A program made the translations under genes and the position numbers. From positions 310,001 to 374,000 of the forward strand of contig MU385859.1 of NCBI GenBank assembly GCA_022497145.1: a stretch of 64,000 nucleotides of DNA, in the 5' to 3' direction. Numbering within the stretch: the stretch's first letter is position 1; every line of letters begins with the position of its first letter. Below, in pieces: positions 32,501 to 47,000 of this stretch. The notes under the pieces are model-generated. The model saw only the letters and a program-made list of their open reading frames with translations. It did not search any database and was not told the DNA's origin. Origin of the DNA: Rostrohypoxylon terebratum. Its lineage: Eukaryota > Ascomycota > Sordariomycetes > Xylariales > Hypoxylaceae.

Positions 32501-34965
32501 GACCTTTTTCAACTGCAGCTGCCGAGGGGATGGTATGCAGTCTATGCAATCCGCACATGAACTGCTGTCCCACTTGGGTTTCTCGGTACCACACACACCC
32601 CACGGACTCGTCTCCCAAGTGAACGGAATACCTTCATGTAGGTCTCGGGCGCAGATTAACTTGATTTGAGTGAGCACTCTTTGGAGAACGCGACCACTAC
32701 TCGACCATGACCACGACCACGAACACAATCCAATATGCGGATGCAGGGAAGATGTTCGACATGGAAGTCAGATTGTGACAATAATCATAATAATATAATC
32801 CTAAAAAAATTCACTTAAAATTTAAATACCCTGGATAAAATATAATACAGCCAATCCGAAAATAAGATAGAATAAAATTATAATTATAATGCATTGAAGT
32901 TTCACAATTACAATCTTAACCTTGCCGTAGAAGGATATCCCTTCCGTAGCCCACGTGGCAACCCTCGACAAATCGAATTCTCCCGTCGAGGAAGGACGTG
33001 TAATTCTAAGGATTATGATCCCAAACTGTTCTTTACACACATGGCAAGGAAACCGGCTGGCAATATCCTGCATGCCGTTGTCGAGAATCCCAGCGGGTGA
33101 ACGGGGGTTTATTGATGATTACTGGCGAGTTCGAGTTCATTCCATGCACGCAACATGACTTACATTGTGTTCTTATTGTTCCTTGTGCCGTACTGGAGGT
33201 GTTCGTTAAACTGACTGATATATAATCGATATAATATTGCCTGTAATATTATAATATTTAGCAAAACTCCGGGGCCGATTACAGGTAACAAGGCGTGACC
33301 TTGATCCTATCCAGGCCAGCAGCGATCCTGACGAATTCCTAACAGCATGAAGAGGATTCCCATGACGATAAATTTTGACGCCTATCCCTTATCGGACGTA
33401 GAGAAATGCCCGTTTCCAGATCTACTAGGTACTAAGTATTTTCACCTTGAATCATCCCTTGGTACCTTTTAATATCGGCGATTCCAACAGTAGAAAGTAA
33501 TGGCGATGACATCATCAAGGAATCCCTTCACTATTTCCAATTGTCGATGATGATCATTAAGCATCAAGCTATCTGCAATGCTTGCAGTAGCTCCGAATGT
33601 TTAACCAGAATCATGGAAATAAGAACAACAGATCGACGACTAACAAGTATCATAGCTATCTTCATTCATCCAGCTGACCCGCTGACGCAATTCCGTCTTC
33701 CCTCGACCGCGACCACGACAGAAGAGTCAGATAGGTAATCCCAACCAAAACCAAAACAACTGACCACCTGCATACTCCAAAAAGAATGCTAATAATAATA
33801 AAAAAAATCCACCATCACCATCACCAATACCACCCTACTTAGAAAAGAAAAAGGTATCTAAGCTTGGGGACAAAATCTCGATGCATCTTTTATAATTCGG
33901 ACCGGGCATATGTTGATCTAAACAGTTGCTCATCTCAAAAAGTTCTGGATCTTGAAGCAGCGCGTATCTTGGAATTGTTTGGTTCGACGTGTGCATGTGT
34001 GTGTACGGTTCCGATTTACACCTCCAGACTTCCAAGGTATGTGCGAGAAGGGAGGGGGGAGGCGCGAATAGGTGACATTGTGGACGGATTTGGTTAAGAG
34101 CCACTCACCTCGGTAGCATCTGATTCATCTCCGCGGACATCAAGATCGATAACCTTTCCATCATCGAGGCTGATTAACCAACCTATCCAGCCAGGCAGCC
34201 AGTAGCTAACACGGAACCAATCTATCGTAGGATCTCCAATTGAAGCCAATCTTTGATCCCTATCGAGATCTAGGGTTGCGTGACTGTCAATACTTACCAT
34301 TTCAGGCCTCATTTAATCAAAGCAGTCAAAGCAATCAAGATAAAATGTCAAAAAAGTTATGCCAACGACTTGTCATAGCTTGAGGCTATAGTATCACATC
34401 GCCTGTCTAGGACCCAGGTAAGCCATAAAGAATGTCGATAATGACAGAAGAGGAAGCGTCAAATCATCACGTCCACCGTTTGGGACGCAGATGCAACCTA
34501 ACAGCCCAGACGGCAACCATGATCAATAATCGCTTGTCGAGAGGTCTTATCATTGCAACGTTGAGCCCCGGATCACGAAATTTCGTGTGAGAATGCGCAG
34601 GTTGCGAGAGGATGCCTAACCCGGACAGCCTCGCCCAGCGTCGCAGTGTTGCCAGTTCCGCGCATTCCTAACAGCGCTGAAGTGCGAAAACATATCCCAA
34701 AGCAGCATTATCAGAGGCTTGTATGACACAGCGCTCACCGGTCCCCTCGCATCGCATTGTATTACCTACATGAATGTGCGCCAGACTTTTTGTCGCCGCC
34801 AGTCGACGGCGCCCCGGGTAGGAACTTCCTTTGCGTGGGGGGTTACATGCCGTCCTGGTTCATGATCACATACGTGTATATACACCGCAGCTATAGATAT
34901 AAATTTGCCTCTTATTTCTTAAAACGTATAGCCCGTATGCCTGATCTGTAAGCACGAATGTACTA
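26543..34965. other. Gene-poor stretch of 8.4 kb
   Basis: I see no gene. AT-rich tracts with the theme AATAAGATARAATAAAATT occur at about 27490-27511 and 32858-32880. A poly-C run of ten lies at 30409-30418, and a T-rich patch at about 28261-28335. Overlapping frames at 30204-30765 on both strands are mutual shadows and not protein-like. Confidence 0.5.
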
Positions 34966-34980
34966 ACCTAGGTCCTAGGT
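34966..34980. repeat. Dispersed palindromic motif ACCTAGGTCCTAGGT
   Basis: This is one of several near-identical copies in the gene-poor part of the window. Others are at 18907-18920, 35457-35471, 38253-38267, 40161-40175 and 46656-46668, with more diverged ones at about 47153 and 49285-49310. The motif is two CCTAGG palindromes separated by one A or T. Confidence 0.85.
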
Positions 34981-37900
34981 AGCCAAACCCAGCCTCTTTT
35001 CTGACATACCATTTGCCGTTTCCAGTAGTGATTTGTTAGTAGCATCTACGGTTATCACATCTCACAAAGTAAGATGTGTGAAAAGTGCCATAATAATGTC
35101 ATAACGCCAACAGCGCGCACCGCTACTCCAGCTGTGCTGCATTCGCGGGTCAGGCCGCTGGCATTCCGGGCGGGAAGGACGGTCACAAGGGCGAGGCGAC
35201 CGGTTTGCCTGCCCGTTGGGACGTAAGACGCCTAATGCGAGCCATAGCCGTATTGTACATGACATACCTCTCTACCTACAATGTACATACCTACCTATGC
35301 CCGTGGATATCTACACGTCGTACATATTAGTACATTACATTATATACGTGCGTACGTGCGTACGTGCCGTAGCATATCACCTAAGTCTCGTCCCGCGCCG
35401 AGGGGTAGGGGGGAGCGGGACGAAAAATAGGTCATAATAATTATAGGTAATTAAATACCTAGGACCTAGGTACCTACCTACATAATGACCCTGGAACGAG
35501 AAAAGAGAGAAAGCGAACAAGCAAATAAGATACCAACATTCCGATCACGACCCGCGAAAAATAGAAACCATTAGAAGACGATCCCCATCCCCATCCCCAT
35601 CCCCATCCACGCAGGAATAGGGAAGCCAAGGACGTGAGGACAGGACAAATGCCCTGGACTTTGCAACCCTGGGGTGCTATGGATAGGTAGGTAGGTACGA
35701 TACGGCGCTGTGCCTAGGTAATAGGTGTAGATAGAAAACGGGGTTGCCCCATAATAGGCGTCAGCAGAAGAAAAAAAAAACCAGCGTCATCTCGCGGCGG
35801 CGGCTCAGAGCGAAAGAGGGTCAGCGAACGCGCGCCAATGAGGGGTCTCGACGGCGTTGCGCATGACCGACATGGGTTTTCCATTTTATTCTCTTCCTCT
35901 CTCTCCTCCTAGGCAATAGGTAGGTAGGTAGTAGTAATTTTTTTCACGTTATTTTTTTCTTTTTCTTTTTTTCTTTTTTTCACACCTGCATCCCTCGTTT
36001 TGGGATTGTCGAGGCGGAGAGCGACCCCCGCGCGGGTTGCTCGGTTGTCTTGTTGTTGTTGCTTTTTTTTTTCCTGCTGCGTCTTCTGGCCTTCCCAATC
36101 CATTGCTTTTCCGATTCCCTCGTGTCATATGTCCTCGCTCGGTATGCGGCCAGGAATAAAACCATCCTTCCAACCTTGTTGGATATGGGTACCTACGAAA
36201 AGGCAGGTATGTAATAGGTAATATGTAGGCATGTACATACAAAAGGACGTGGCCTGGGATTGGCTCGGCCGGGAGACCGAGCGAGTATAGGCATATTATG
36301 GGTACCGTTACCATAGGTGTGATTATAAAGGTACAATATTACCAGGTAGGTAGATAGATAGGCGATAGGTAGTATAGATAGACGGATGGCGGAAGACGAA
36401 ATTACATATCTTGAGGTATGCAACGTTTCGAATCCGTTGGCAGCGCTGTCTAAACGTAGCGCAGCAACAACTCACACCTTTTCACGCCTTCTTTTTCGCA
36501 CTTTCACCTTCTAGGGTCGGAACTCGCAAGGGAGCACGTACGTAGGAGACAGGTGTGTGCCTGTGTCAGTGATGGTGGTGGTGGTGGTGGGTTGATCACA
36601 CTGCCCGTACCTGAATCACTGGAGGGATCCGGCGTCGCTCGCGACCGTTTCGGCGGTATTGGTAAATGGTAAATTGGTTCCCCAACTTCTACTGCCTACC
36701 CGTACCTACTAGCACTCACGCACGTAAAATCTGCCCCGGGCGCGGCATCGTGTCTTGTGTGGCACACCTGGGGACCCGCCGAAAGGGGGAATCTGGGGGT
36801 TGGCGAGAAGGGTCGCGACAAAAGGACCGGGAATGGCTGATTATAGGAAAGGGTCTTGGAAAACGGGGTCCGAGAATGGAAATCCCATCACGACTAGTTA
36901 CCTAATCAGGACGATGCGCGTGCAATAGTCTAACCATTTGTACCCTCTCTACCCTTCTAAGAGCTAGGGGAGAGAGAAGAAAATAGACAGTCATGAAACG
37001 TTGATCGGATTATCAATGACATGCCAGTCAGTCAGCCAAGTCATCTAATAGACCAGTGCGTTTTTCGTATATTGCCATACCCAATGTGCGACGGGAATGG
37101 CGATGAGCAGGATGGGGAATGGGAATCCAGATAAGCGCTTGCGGTTACGCGGACAGCCAGGTCGATATTTTGGGAGTGCGCTCATGTGTGGCTGATGTAT
37201 GATACGCCCTCCATCACCATGAACGCTACCACTGACACCACCAACCTTATGGGCGGACTACCGACGAAGAAGAGCTACGGGCTCATGTCAGGCTCTCATT
37301 CTCATACATATTATCCGCCGTCTTTTTTTCAGGGACCTGGTTGCCGAGCAGGGCTGAGGGAGGCGCCGCCTATAGGTCGTGACACTCTCTGACTTGCAGC
37401 GACTGTGCCGCATGCACAGGCGGGCGTTCCTCCCACCTAACCTATTTCTTAGGTGCACTGATTCAGGTCGTATGAGACGACTGGATGATCCCCGTGTCGC
37501 GTGAATCGTGCGCACCTGTGTATGTAAAGTCCTACGGATTTCATATGTAAGCTCTGATAGATCGAGCGTGCACATAGCCTCTCCAATAAACTGCCGCTTC
37601 TACTTGCGAAAGTGATGATTCGACGAGGCATGATTAGCTGAAAATCCTAGGCTTTTAATCAGCCAGGTATCGGCTATGCTGAATAAGGGAATCGACAGAC
37701 CGGAGATATTGAAATAGAAGTGTCTCATTTTGGACTTTCTTTAGGTACTTACTAGGTACCTATTTCTTTTTGTATTTTATTTTGATTTTGATTTATCATA
37801 TTTTATTCTGTCATATTAATTCAAGGGATAAATTCGTAGAGACATTGTTTAGGTAATGCATGTTGGAACAAAGGAAGATGTACATCGAATACGTCAACAA

Positions 37901-40035
37901 GTACACGATAATTACCTGAGGACCGAGCAGAGCTCCATCATGATGCCATGTAAAATAAAGCCCCCCAAAGAAAAAAAACCCCGTTGCGGAGAAAGCAAGC
38001 CACCAATCCGATATTTCTTGGGGAAAAAAATATGGTGGCGTCCCCGGAATTCTAATTTACCACTCCAGATCCGCCCGTTTGCCCGGAAAATCTTCCGCAC
38101 AGGTACATAATAGGCACGGATATAAGTCACGTCTTGCAAATCAGTGTCAATCATGTGTGAGTGGGCGCTTGGGCTTACGAACGCGTCAATGCTTGGCTTC
38201 TGCTATTTACTATTGAGACAATCAAGAGCCGAGATTGTCTAGGAATTTAGGAACCTAGGTCCTAGGTCTTAGGACCCTTTGAGATAGCCGATGGGCGACG
38301 GAGACGTCACGCCGGCGGGAAGATCTCATTGTTCGAAATGGTCAGTTATTCGGTAAAAAAATAAATAAGTAGGTAGGTAAATAAAATAAAACCAAGTAGC
38401 CAAATATCATGCGGTCCGATCCTTTAGACTATTTCGAACTTATGGATTTAGTACCGGTACAAAAGCATTGTAACGATTGTAGCGTAAGCGATACATCACT
38501 TGAACTTCCTCTCTTATAGCGGTGGTACTTTGTTAGACTGAAAATAGCCTTGTTCGACGCCTGGAATGCTTGTTTTTGATGATCCTTCGTCAACCTAAAG
38601 CAGAGGCAAGCCGAGAGCATAGGTACTATGTAAGGTTAACTCGACAGCTCACATGATACTGAGCACTGCTGGGTCTAGTCTTCTTGGGTCTGGATATCTG
38701 GGGTACAGGGCGGCTCCGCATGGCTTCGGACTTGTTTCAGGGAACAAGGTCGGGTTGATTTAATTTGTGTCTTTAGGCGGAGTTCTCGTCTCGACTATGA
38801 AATATCATTCGGTCCGCGTTTATAATCTGGTGGCAACTCGTATGAAAATGCCTACAATGTGCCAATGTGGTACACTCATGTAAGTCACATGCAGGGACCG
38901 ATAGACCTAGGCCCTGCTTAGACCTTGGCTAGGACAACTACTAGTAGGAAAGGCTTCAAATGGCTCCAGGTACGATAACACGTAGGGAAAATGGCCACAT
39001 GCGGGGAAATATCCCATTCTAGTCAGTTCAGTCTTGTCAAGGGCTGGGTCAGGCTCCCTCAGGAGAGATCCGCGGCCCTTCAATTTCTACCGAAATAACC
39101 GCCAGCCGACGGTCCTGACTCCTGATGCTTGGGTTCGGCCTCACAAGACCCTGAAGTTTGAACAAAGCGTGTCATCCCGGTGACCTTCCCCCGAGGCTAC
39201 TTACCTCAGCTACGAATCTATTCAGGTCCGTCCGTAAAAAATCTGAACGGACCATGACTACTATGGCAAATGGCAAATAACCGTCCACGTGAAATACCCC
39301 ACGGGTCTTCTTCTTTTACCTAAGCGCAGACGCCGCAAACCTGACCGTTGGTGGGGACCCCTGAAAAGCCGCGGTCATGCATTCGGACAAATTCCAATCC
39401 TCTTTTCGCGCGCCCGCCTCGCGCTATTCGCAAGGGCGTTCCACGGAGAGGTCGCCGCGGCGCGCATCGGGTATCGTAATGAATGTCGATGAATGTTTGC
39501 ATGCCCAGGTAGGTACCGTTTGTATGTACTATGCGCTGCGGCATAGGTCACGCACCTGAGCCGCAAGTCCAGACTCGGTCGGTTCAGCGGTTCAGCTATC
39601 TACTACATACCTAGTCGGCCCGTGATCGTGGACAATTGTCAAGAGCAAAGAATGTTTTCCTACGTATGTGTTACGCACACAATCAACAATACGAAGAGTA
39701 CGTATTTTACATAAATGGCGATGGCGATGGCGATTGTGAGAAGGGAAAACAAGTGGGTAGGAAAGGTCTAGAAGAACGAGAAAGGGAGGTCTAGAATTCC
39801 CGAAGCTCCCATTCGTGGTGCCAAAATCCAGGATCGAGCGCTTGGTTCAGGGTAGTATTTTCAGGGTCCATCCCACTATTTCTGCGGCTCTGGATTCCGA
39901 ATAGCCCCGAATTGGTACTATTAGAAGGAGAAGCATGAGGAGGGCTGGCGGGGGATCCCTAACTCACACGCGCAAAAATGCTTCTGCTTCGGTCGCTTAA
40001 TGAACCGACGCGGCGGATGAGGCAGTGAGGATTAT

Positions 40036-40099
40036 GTAGGCGTAGGCGTAGACGTAGGGGATAGGGATAGGGATAGGGATAGGGATAGGGATAGGGATA
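40036..40099. repeat. GTAGGC and GGGATA microsatellite
   Basis: Three copies of a GTAGGC-like unit run into seven perfect GGGATA units (40058-40099). The array resembles but does not match the fungal telomere repeat TTAGGG. Confidence 0.9.
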
Positions 40100-40140
40100 G
40101 GAATAAGGGGTTTACTGAATGTATTCTGTAGGTAGGTAGG

Positions 40141-40160
40141 TAGGTATTGTACAATACCTA
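40141..40160. repeat. 20-bp perfect palindrome within TAGG repeats
   Basis: TAGGTATTGTACAATACCTA is identical to its reverse complement. It is preceded by a (TAGG)n run and followed one base later by a copy of the ACCTAGGACCTAGGT motif. A related half (TAGGTATTGTAC) recurs near 44937 and 56023. Confidence 0.9.
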
Positions 40161-43100
40161 ACCTAGGACCTAGGTATCATCGTAAATCGGTATTGTTCTA
40201 ATGGTTTCTAATGGATCCAAATACTACTCTACTGCGTACACACTATGAAACTAAGAAACAGTCTTGTTTCCAAGGTTTTGACACTATTCCTTCAAGACCT
40301 GGAAGTTGGAGCCCCGTCTACCCGTTCCGGCCAATTCCTTTGCTTTTACATAATTGCCCAACGGTCAAGCACCTGGCAGTCAGTCAAAGCTCACCTTCAC
40401 CTTAGCACCTTAACAGACCTAGTCAAGTATTCACCGAGAAGCGCCGAGTTTCTACCGCCGCGTCTGTGGTGAAAATAATAATTAATGGGGTGTGAAATTG
40501 GGTCTGACACAAGTAGTAAATTTGATGTTTTGAGATTTGCTGCCTGACCGGAGATGCGATCTTCACTCTTTTTCGAAAAAAAGAGACATTGACACCTTTG
40601 CGCAAGCCTTGAGTGATAGCCCCCCTGAATTTCGTGAAACTCGCCTCCAAGCGGGTACGTTTACGTAGTCGGACATATTAAGTGAGATACGACGACGCCA
40701 ACAAGCTCCAGGGTCTTAAGTATATCTCTCGTCATTTACGCCACCGGGATTCTGGGCGGCGACGTGTTTTCCGACCTTGGACATTTTTTGCTGTGTTGGT
40801 GTCAGATCTCATAAGTGAGTCTCAAATCTGCTGCAACCTTCATTCATCACTTCTCAAGTTCCGCCCGCCGGGCTCGCGCAGCTGTGGCGGGGCGGGGAAT
40901 TTCCTGCGTGCAGCTGCTTGCTTCTTGTGGATGAATTGGGGTGAATAACCCGGGGTTGAGATTATGGGGTGGTGATGGTGGTGTTGTAATATGTAATATA
41001 TGTAATATGGATTGCCATTTCAGACGAGGCACATGACAATGAATGTCCCTTGCTACCCAGCTACGACATACTACCTTGTAATAGGTAGATGGCCAACCTT
41101 GATATGAACGAGGACGGACACTGGTCGATGCAGTGCCATTATGTAAGTAATTTAAGAACTCGATATCGACTCGAGCGAGTTGTCGACTGCTTGTCGTTTG
41201 CACGGCGCACGACTGTCTGCGGCTGATGGAATCGAGACAAGGTCGTGGGGACGGCATCTATAAACCCTTGTCGTGCATCACCGAAGACTGGCACACATCC
41301 AATGGGTGCCTCGAGTCGACGTATAAGGCCACGCTAAAGGTAACCACCAGTCTTGGGATGAGATGTACCGTAGTACGAGTGCATGTTTGGATAGCACGTC
41401 TACGAATAGTTGCTAATGTATATTTGGCTGTATTCGGTAGATGATAAAAAATATTAAAACATAATATTTTATCGCTTATTATTAGAATTAAAATCAAAAG
41501 TCTTACCGCCGATGTATGATGTACGATGCTGACGCTCGATTTGACTCGTCATAATAGCCTATCTCACCAAAAGAAACTACGCGGTACAGATCAGTACAGA
41601 TGCAGAGGCGTACGCATGGAGATGGAACATCCCGTCAGCCCCGTCACCTAAACGGCTGCGGGAGAATTTACGCATGAATCAAGGTTGTTGGCTTGAAAGG
41701 TTTCTCGCTTATCTCGAGAGGCGTTCGCTTCCAAGTTATCAAACATAGATTTATTCCATAATCTTGGAAAGCTGTGATCCATTCGAGAGATCAAGTATCG
41801 TCGATCGACTCCTACAGGCTACAGCACACGTTGATTCAACACACATCTCGGTCTTGACCCATATGCAAGATGCAAGTGCACTTTAGCGGAAATGCTCCGG
41901 CCTGGCTGCCTGGCTGCCTGGGTCTCTTAGGCGGTATTATGTGAGATCGCGGGGAAAGCAAGGAAAATACAGCTGTAGGTATGGGACATGATCCCTAAAT
42001 CTCATCGAGACTCGACAGTCTGCTGATGTGGATTTCTGGGGATGTTTCGGGGAATGTGGAAATGTAACAGTTCGGTTGTGTAGTACCTTAGGACCTTAAA
42101 GGCTTGGGTTGTTAGTTGAATAGACCGTGGGGGCATAGAAGTATTAGGACAGAAAATGAGGCTGCAAAACAAGGTCAACGAATCCTCCGTAGTCTGTTCT
42201 TCCGGCTCCCCGATCCCCGATCTTAACTTGTTGGGCGCTCTGCCGCAATCACTACCATCTCTGCTGGAATAGGTAACGGAGGTTTAATGACTATTAGGTC
42301 ATATGACGTACTGCAAATAGCGTTAATAGTGTACCTACTACCTACCACTAAATAGACCGACCAACTGTTGTCTAGCTCTGTCTTGTCTCACGGGTATTTT
42401 TCCGCCAGGGAGGATGCGGTACCGAGAGGTTGGATAGAGGCGTTTTGCTTCACATAATGGGGATTCATGATTACTTATTCATCGTGCTTTGTGTGTCCTT
42501 TTGTCATTCTGCTTGCTTTACCTAGGTGAAGTTTTACGACGTAGTAGGGGATCCAGGTGATCTAGAGTTGCTTGGCAACACGACGTAAAACATTCCTTTC
42601 GAAACCTGGGTCCTGGGACCAACGAAATTGCGTATCGACGTCGAGGGAGACATAACTAGGAGAATACTAATAATGCTAATACGACGCAAGAAGAAATCTG
42701 TTGCGATGGACTTGAACGGCCAAGGCCGATTAAGGCAAACTCCATCGTTCATCGTCTATTTGACTGGTAAACTGAAAGGCTGTGTCAAATATGATGAACT
42801 ACGATGCAAGGTTCGTGGCAAGGCTTATGGTCGTAAGGGACATCATCTAATAACACTAGTATTATCTCTCGAATGTGTCGAGAACGGTGGTGGAGTTTTG
42901 ATGGTATCCGGCAATGGTACCGGAAGAGCTCCCCGCGAATGAATGAGACGTGAGAGTTGATGATATTTCTTGAAAGAGTTGAATAATGTAGAATAGGAAA
43001 AAAGTGAAGGTCATTACTATGGTTCATATTTTAACTAGTACGTACACGAGTAGTACTACGTACTTTAACTAATACTTTAAAAATAGAGGGAACGGGTGGT

Positions 43101-44000
43101 CGGAAGGTAACGATATTATTTCGCCGATGCCTTAGTTTGGTTTGGTAACACTTCGGTAATAGTAGACTAGTAGTAGACTAGTAGTGGTATCATGTTTCTT
43201 ATGTAACTGGCAGCTTAATGTACGTCATTGGATGGACCCCATCCGCCCCATTCTCCATCGCAGTTCACCTGACTTTCATTGACGCCGTGGAGATGGTAGC
43301 GATTTGCCCCATCCTGTTCCAGTCCCCCAATTCCCCTTCCCCGTCTCCATCCCCATCGCCAGGGCAGACAGGGCAGGGCAGGCAAGGCTCAAACAGTTTG
43401 AGACTTTCCAATTCCCAAAGATCGAGTTCCAGGCCTTTAAGTTTGAAATTGCCGGGTCTTGGCACCAACTTTGGACGACGTTTTTCCAAACCTATCCAAG
43501 GATGTATTTCAAGGTTCAGTAAATACAAGTACGTAAGCAAGGGATGAAATGCCTGGCGCATTTACTTTTTTAGTGAAGCTGCGATGGAATGAACGGTCAG
43601 TATTTATTTTCAACATGAAGATGGAATATTAAATATTAATACTAATAAAGGTTTATTCCTAAATGTCAATGCTAATGCCAATACTAATACTACGCTAATT
43701 CCTTATGTTATTCCCTTCGCATTGACAGTTAAGCCGTCCGAATGATGCGCATTCGCGCAAGCACCTTATTTTCGAATGAGCCGGAGCTAAGTGCAGCTGT
43801 AAAGGGGTCAGAATAAGCATAAGATGAGTAGGATAGGATTGCACATTGAATACGAGGACACTACTTCGTAGTATTTGCCAATATATGAAATAGGATATCA
43901 TAGCTTCAATTGAATTCATTTTTTTACTCGGCTTTTTCTTACGGGGAGGCAAATACGAGATAAAATGGGAACAGATGAATAAGAAAGTAAAGAAGGCATC

Positions 44001-47000
44001 CATATGCCCATATTTGCCCATTGCCCATATTAAATGTTCTCACATGCATTTCCGCATTCGGAAAATGCCGATAATCCCCGACCCAATTGCCCTAACCCCT
44101 TGTCGCAACTTATTGCACCCCAGTTCCGGGGAAGCGTGCCCGGCTAGGATTGACGGCAAGGTCAAGGGCAAGGTAAAAGGGGGGGTTCGCAGTGGTGGAA
44201 TTGGTGGAATTGGTTGAGGTGGGGCTTTCAGGGCACGAAGAGAAACCTCCAAAAGCTAAGAAACCTTCAAAAGCTTCTGGACTCCAGGGATCCCAGCACC
44301 AATCCAGGGCTCAGTCCAGGGCTGTGATTATCGATTATCATATTGTCACAATCGATAGGCAATAATTGCTCTCAATGTTGCAAGTTTTTTTTTGTAATCA
44401 CCTCTAGGCTCTAGGGCTCTCAATAACCTTGCTGCCTTCGGTCATGCCCTTCAATGATCATCCGTACTCTGGTAGCGATACGAAAATCCCCAATAATTTT
44501 TCGCGAATAGCTATGCGCAGATGCGCCAGCTGCGCTTATGACCGACGCTGCAGAGTTATTGTTTTTTGTCAATCTGTAAATTTCGCCACCGATCAGACAA
44601 TTGGAAATGCCTCTTCTGACATTGGTCAGAGCTGTGAAACCCGAGGTTTTGGTATTAATTCCTCGTAATTTTGCGCGCGTGGGGGAAGTACGTTGTAGTA
44701 GTATATAATACACTAAGACCTAGGTAAATGGCATGTTAATACACCGAGACGACCGAAAGGAGGCGGAGCTGACAAGCGGAGTTTAAAACTTCTCAAGTCA
44801 GCAAGTTAAGAGAGTTACATAAGAGAGCCTAGAGGAGAGAGAGGAGAGAGTGGGGGGAAATTTGGGGTGTTGGGGTTCAAAGTTTCAAAGTTGTTTTCCT
44901 TTCAGTAGTAGTACATACAATTATTACTAATTATGTAGGTATTGTACAATAATACACATGGTAATGTACATACATACAATGGAATGGATCCTTCTTCGGT
45001 CTTCCATCAGTATGCGATTGAGTTTCCAGTGTCCGGTTTCCAGTTTCCGATTTGATGGAATTCATCAAGCGAACGCCGAGTTACAGCTTGGCTACTTGGC
45101 TGGTCATTGTGTAGGTACACCGTACAATACATGCTGGGTAGCTGGAGCTTGGGTAGCTGGGTAATAGCTGGGTAGGGGGTAGGGTTCTCGACGTGCAGCT
45201 ATCTCGCCTCGATTCTGTCTTGGCTAGATGATGTCAAAACTAACATTTTCCTTGGCAACTCGATTCCGATTCCATCGTGAACTATCACAACAAAGGTAAA
45301 GGCAAAGAGCTAACAGAGCCTGCCAGGTCCATTCGCCGCAGAGTTTACTCTGTTGGGGATAAATAGGTAGCTGAAGTAGGCCTGCCATGCCTGGACAGGT
45401 ATGGATATGGGTGTGTGTGAATGTGGATGCGGATGCGAATACTCCCGATGTTTTGGCACGTCCCTGTACATCCTAAAGTTCTAAACCTCCTTGTATTTCC
45501 TTTTGTGGCAATGTCACTTTTGCAATATAACAGCACTCTATGAAAACTTGCCCAATTTCGTACTACTACTATTACCTAACTTGGTGCCCAAATGGCGAAT
45601 GGTCACTCGCCCGTCAAGTGAGATGCGACTAGTCGAAACTACGAGGTTGGATTAAGGGGCCTTGAGCGTTTCTAAACAAAAAGCAACACACTCACATCAC
45701 GCCTACGACCATGGATTTTGGTCGTGATGTTCTTTTTTATTCGAAGCTTCGGTCCCGTCTCCTTGATGGGAAGTTGGTTAAGGTAAGTAAGCCTCAGTGG
45801 GTCTTGATAGAGTTGTTGGAAACCCCCAAGCCTCCGAGGTCTCGTTGAAGAAACGTGGGAGCCGTGATGGTGCATGATAGGTAGGCCAATGTAGCTAACA
45901 GAAGCGCCCTACCGCCTGCCCAATTCACAGTAGCGCCAGCCCGCGTATCCCGCGTCGCGGATAGTTATCGCGAGGACCTTACAGCATTAACATGTTGACA
46001 CATCGGGACAAAAAGAAGCCTTACCGAGTCCGGTAGGTAGCAGCCGACGAAGCGTATCATTTCTTCTAGAAGCTAAGAAGCTATCATGATCGCCAGAAAA
46101 ACGAACTTTCTTAGACCTGCCTTCATGAGGATTTGCTAGGGTCTCACAAAGGCTTCGGAAACCCTGCCGATGTGCAATTACAACACTTGTAACACCAAAA
46201 ATGTTCGCCTAGATAGCGGACGGTTCATTTGACAAGCCCAACGTGGAAGGTTAGGTCAAAGGTCAGGAGTTTTCAAACGTGATAGTTTGGGGGTCAGGTT
46301 GCCCAGATGCCAAGTTGCGTAGGTAAGCAGGATCACAGGTTACTTCGGTCGCAGTGAGGGATGAGGCTGCTACCACCCGTCAGGAAAAGCCTTGGAGTAG
46401 GTATGGGCGATATTTTAAGAGTCATAGCCGACATTTAGAGGCTATAGGGCGATCTAAAATAAGGCTACATAGATCAGATGACGGGTTTGACGTAAGTCAC
46501 TATAATCTTAATTCAAATCTATAGCCACCCAGACGATGACACGATTATGAGGATGTGCGATAATATGTCACGGTTGACTTTCCTGTGGACGAAAAATGTG
46601 TCTCGTTGATCAGGGCTCAGGGCTCGCGTTCGAGACGCGCGGAAAGAAAAAGGTTCCTAGGACCTAGGGTTCTTTTGCGTTGTAACAAGTCAGCCATACG
46701 AATTTGGCGCTCGTCGAGGGAGCGCAAAATGTGATGGAATTTCGTCTTGGCATCGTGTACGATGGTACAAGGTCCCACGAGTGTGATAGCCCTGGAGGCG
46801 ACGAATCTATCGTCTCGGCGTGGGGTTGCGTTGGCCGATTGGCCGGGTGCTCTCCATTTGTTGGCGCTATGCTGGCGAAGCAATGCACTGGAAATGCAAC
46901 GAAGCGGTCACAGGCTGCGTGATATTGATGCTCTGATGCTCAGGAGTAAAATGATTGATGTGACTGCGAATTTACCCTTGCTGAAGGCATGAGGCATTGT

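Larger units (their letters stand above)
34981..44000. other. Gene-poor stretch of 9.0 kb
   Basis: I see no gene on either strand. Contents are a CCCCAT repeat (about 35583-35608), a long T/C-rich tract (35937-36075), a GGT repeat (about 36572-36590), a GGCGAT repeat (39716-39734), a GGGATA array with palindrome (listed separately), AT-rich tracts near 37770-37820, and several copies of the CCTAGG motif. Open frames up to about 136 codons occur, but none has recognisable domains. Confidence 0.5.

Noticed and set aside
40058..40099. Interstitial telomere repeat
   Set aside because: The unit is GGGATA, not TTAGGG, and it is flanked by other TAGG-type microsatellites. A simple-sequence origin is more likely.
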